From assembly GCA_012735355.1 (NCBI GenBank), contig JAAYHP010000441.1:1-5926 (forward strand): DNA of 5,926 nt, given 5' to 3'. Source of the DNA: Lysinibacillus sp. Lineage in GTDB: Bacteria > Bacillota > Bacilli > Bacillales_A > Planococcaceae. The translations under genes were made by a program, and so were the position numbers. Positions 5,858 to 5,926 of this stretch are shown piece by piece; the stretch's first letter is position 1, and the number at the start of each line of letters is the position of its first letter. Below the pieces are notes generated by a model, which saw nothing but the letters and a program-made list of their open reading frames with translations, was not told the origin of the DNA and ran no database searches.

Positions 5858-5901
5858 AAAAAAATTCGGTAAATTCCGATTAAAAAACTGGAATTACCGA
5901 A
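5858..5901 (-). terminator. Stem-loop after the pilin gene; intrinsic terminator on the minus strand
   Basis: Arms 5865-5877 (TTCGGTAAATTCC) and 5890-5901 (GGAATTACCGAA) pair over 12 bp with one bulged A (5873) and a 12-nt A-rich loop. On the plus strand the stem is followed by AAAATAAGGG, with no U-tract. Read on the minus strand, it is followed by seven T (the As at 5858-5864), the layout of a Rho-independent terminator. This suggests a gene to the right running toward the pilin. On the plus strand the stem may still act as a 3' end stabiliser or partial stop for the pilin mRNA. Confidence 0.6.
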
Positions 5902-5926
5902 AAATAAGGGAAATGATTCGAATATC

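Noticed and set aside
5913..5926. ATG at 5913 after AAGGG as the start of another plus-strand gene running off the right edge.
   Set aside because: Spacing from AAGGG to ATG is only 2 nt and just four codons are visible; the minus-strand terminator next to it argues against it.

Overview
The window is a compact, all-plus-strand block of a Tad (tight adherence, Flp/type IVc) pilus locus. The order is cpaB, tadZ/cpaE, cpaF/tadA, tadB, tadC and a small Flp-type prepilin. The DNA is AT-rich, starts are preceded by strong Shine-Dalgarno sequences, and no secretin gene lies between cpaB and tadZ. Together these point to a low-GC, single-membrane Firmicute, most likely Bacillaceae-like; the genus cannot be fixed from this sequence.

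Layout. Bases 1-202 are a leader with two 16-bp palindromes of identical 7-2-7 design, then a near-consensus SigA promoter (TTGACA, 16-bp spacer, extended -10 TGTTATAAA) about 70 nt ahead of cpaB. Bases 203-5459 hold five assembly genes: cpaB (SAF-domain anchored protein), tadZ (degenerate receiver plus MinD-like ATPase), cpaF (secretion ATPase), then tadB and tadC (inner-membrane platform). Spacing falls from 55 and 77 nt in the first two gaps to 13 and 3 nt around tadB, so tadB and tadC are probably translationally coupled to what precedes them. A 116-nt gap after tadC carries an almost perfect Shine-Dalgarno with no real gene behind it, followed by the prepilin gene (5576-5821). Just past it lies a stem-loop whose U-tract is on the minus strand.

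How the parts work together. The prepilin has an N-terminal leader ending in Gly, then Val, with Glu at +5. It would be cut by a prepilin peptidase (not in this window) and polymerised by the CpaF hexamer acting on the TadB/TadC platform. TadZ would place the machine in the cell, and CpaB sits outside the membrane. The peptidase, the TadE/TadF minor pilins and any anchoring proteins must lie outside the window or elsewhere in the genome.

The genes themselves are recognisable, ordinary Tad components, and I found no new protein system. The points worth a second look are regulatory: the paired palindromes upstream of the promoter, the orphan Shine-Dalgarno ahead of the pilin gene, and the stem-loop after it. 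Several alternative TTG starts (185, 1008, 3597) were rejected in favour of ATG codons with proper Shine-Dalgarno spacing.
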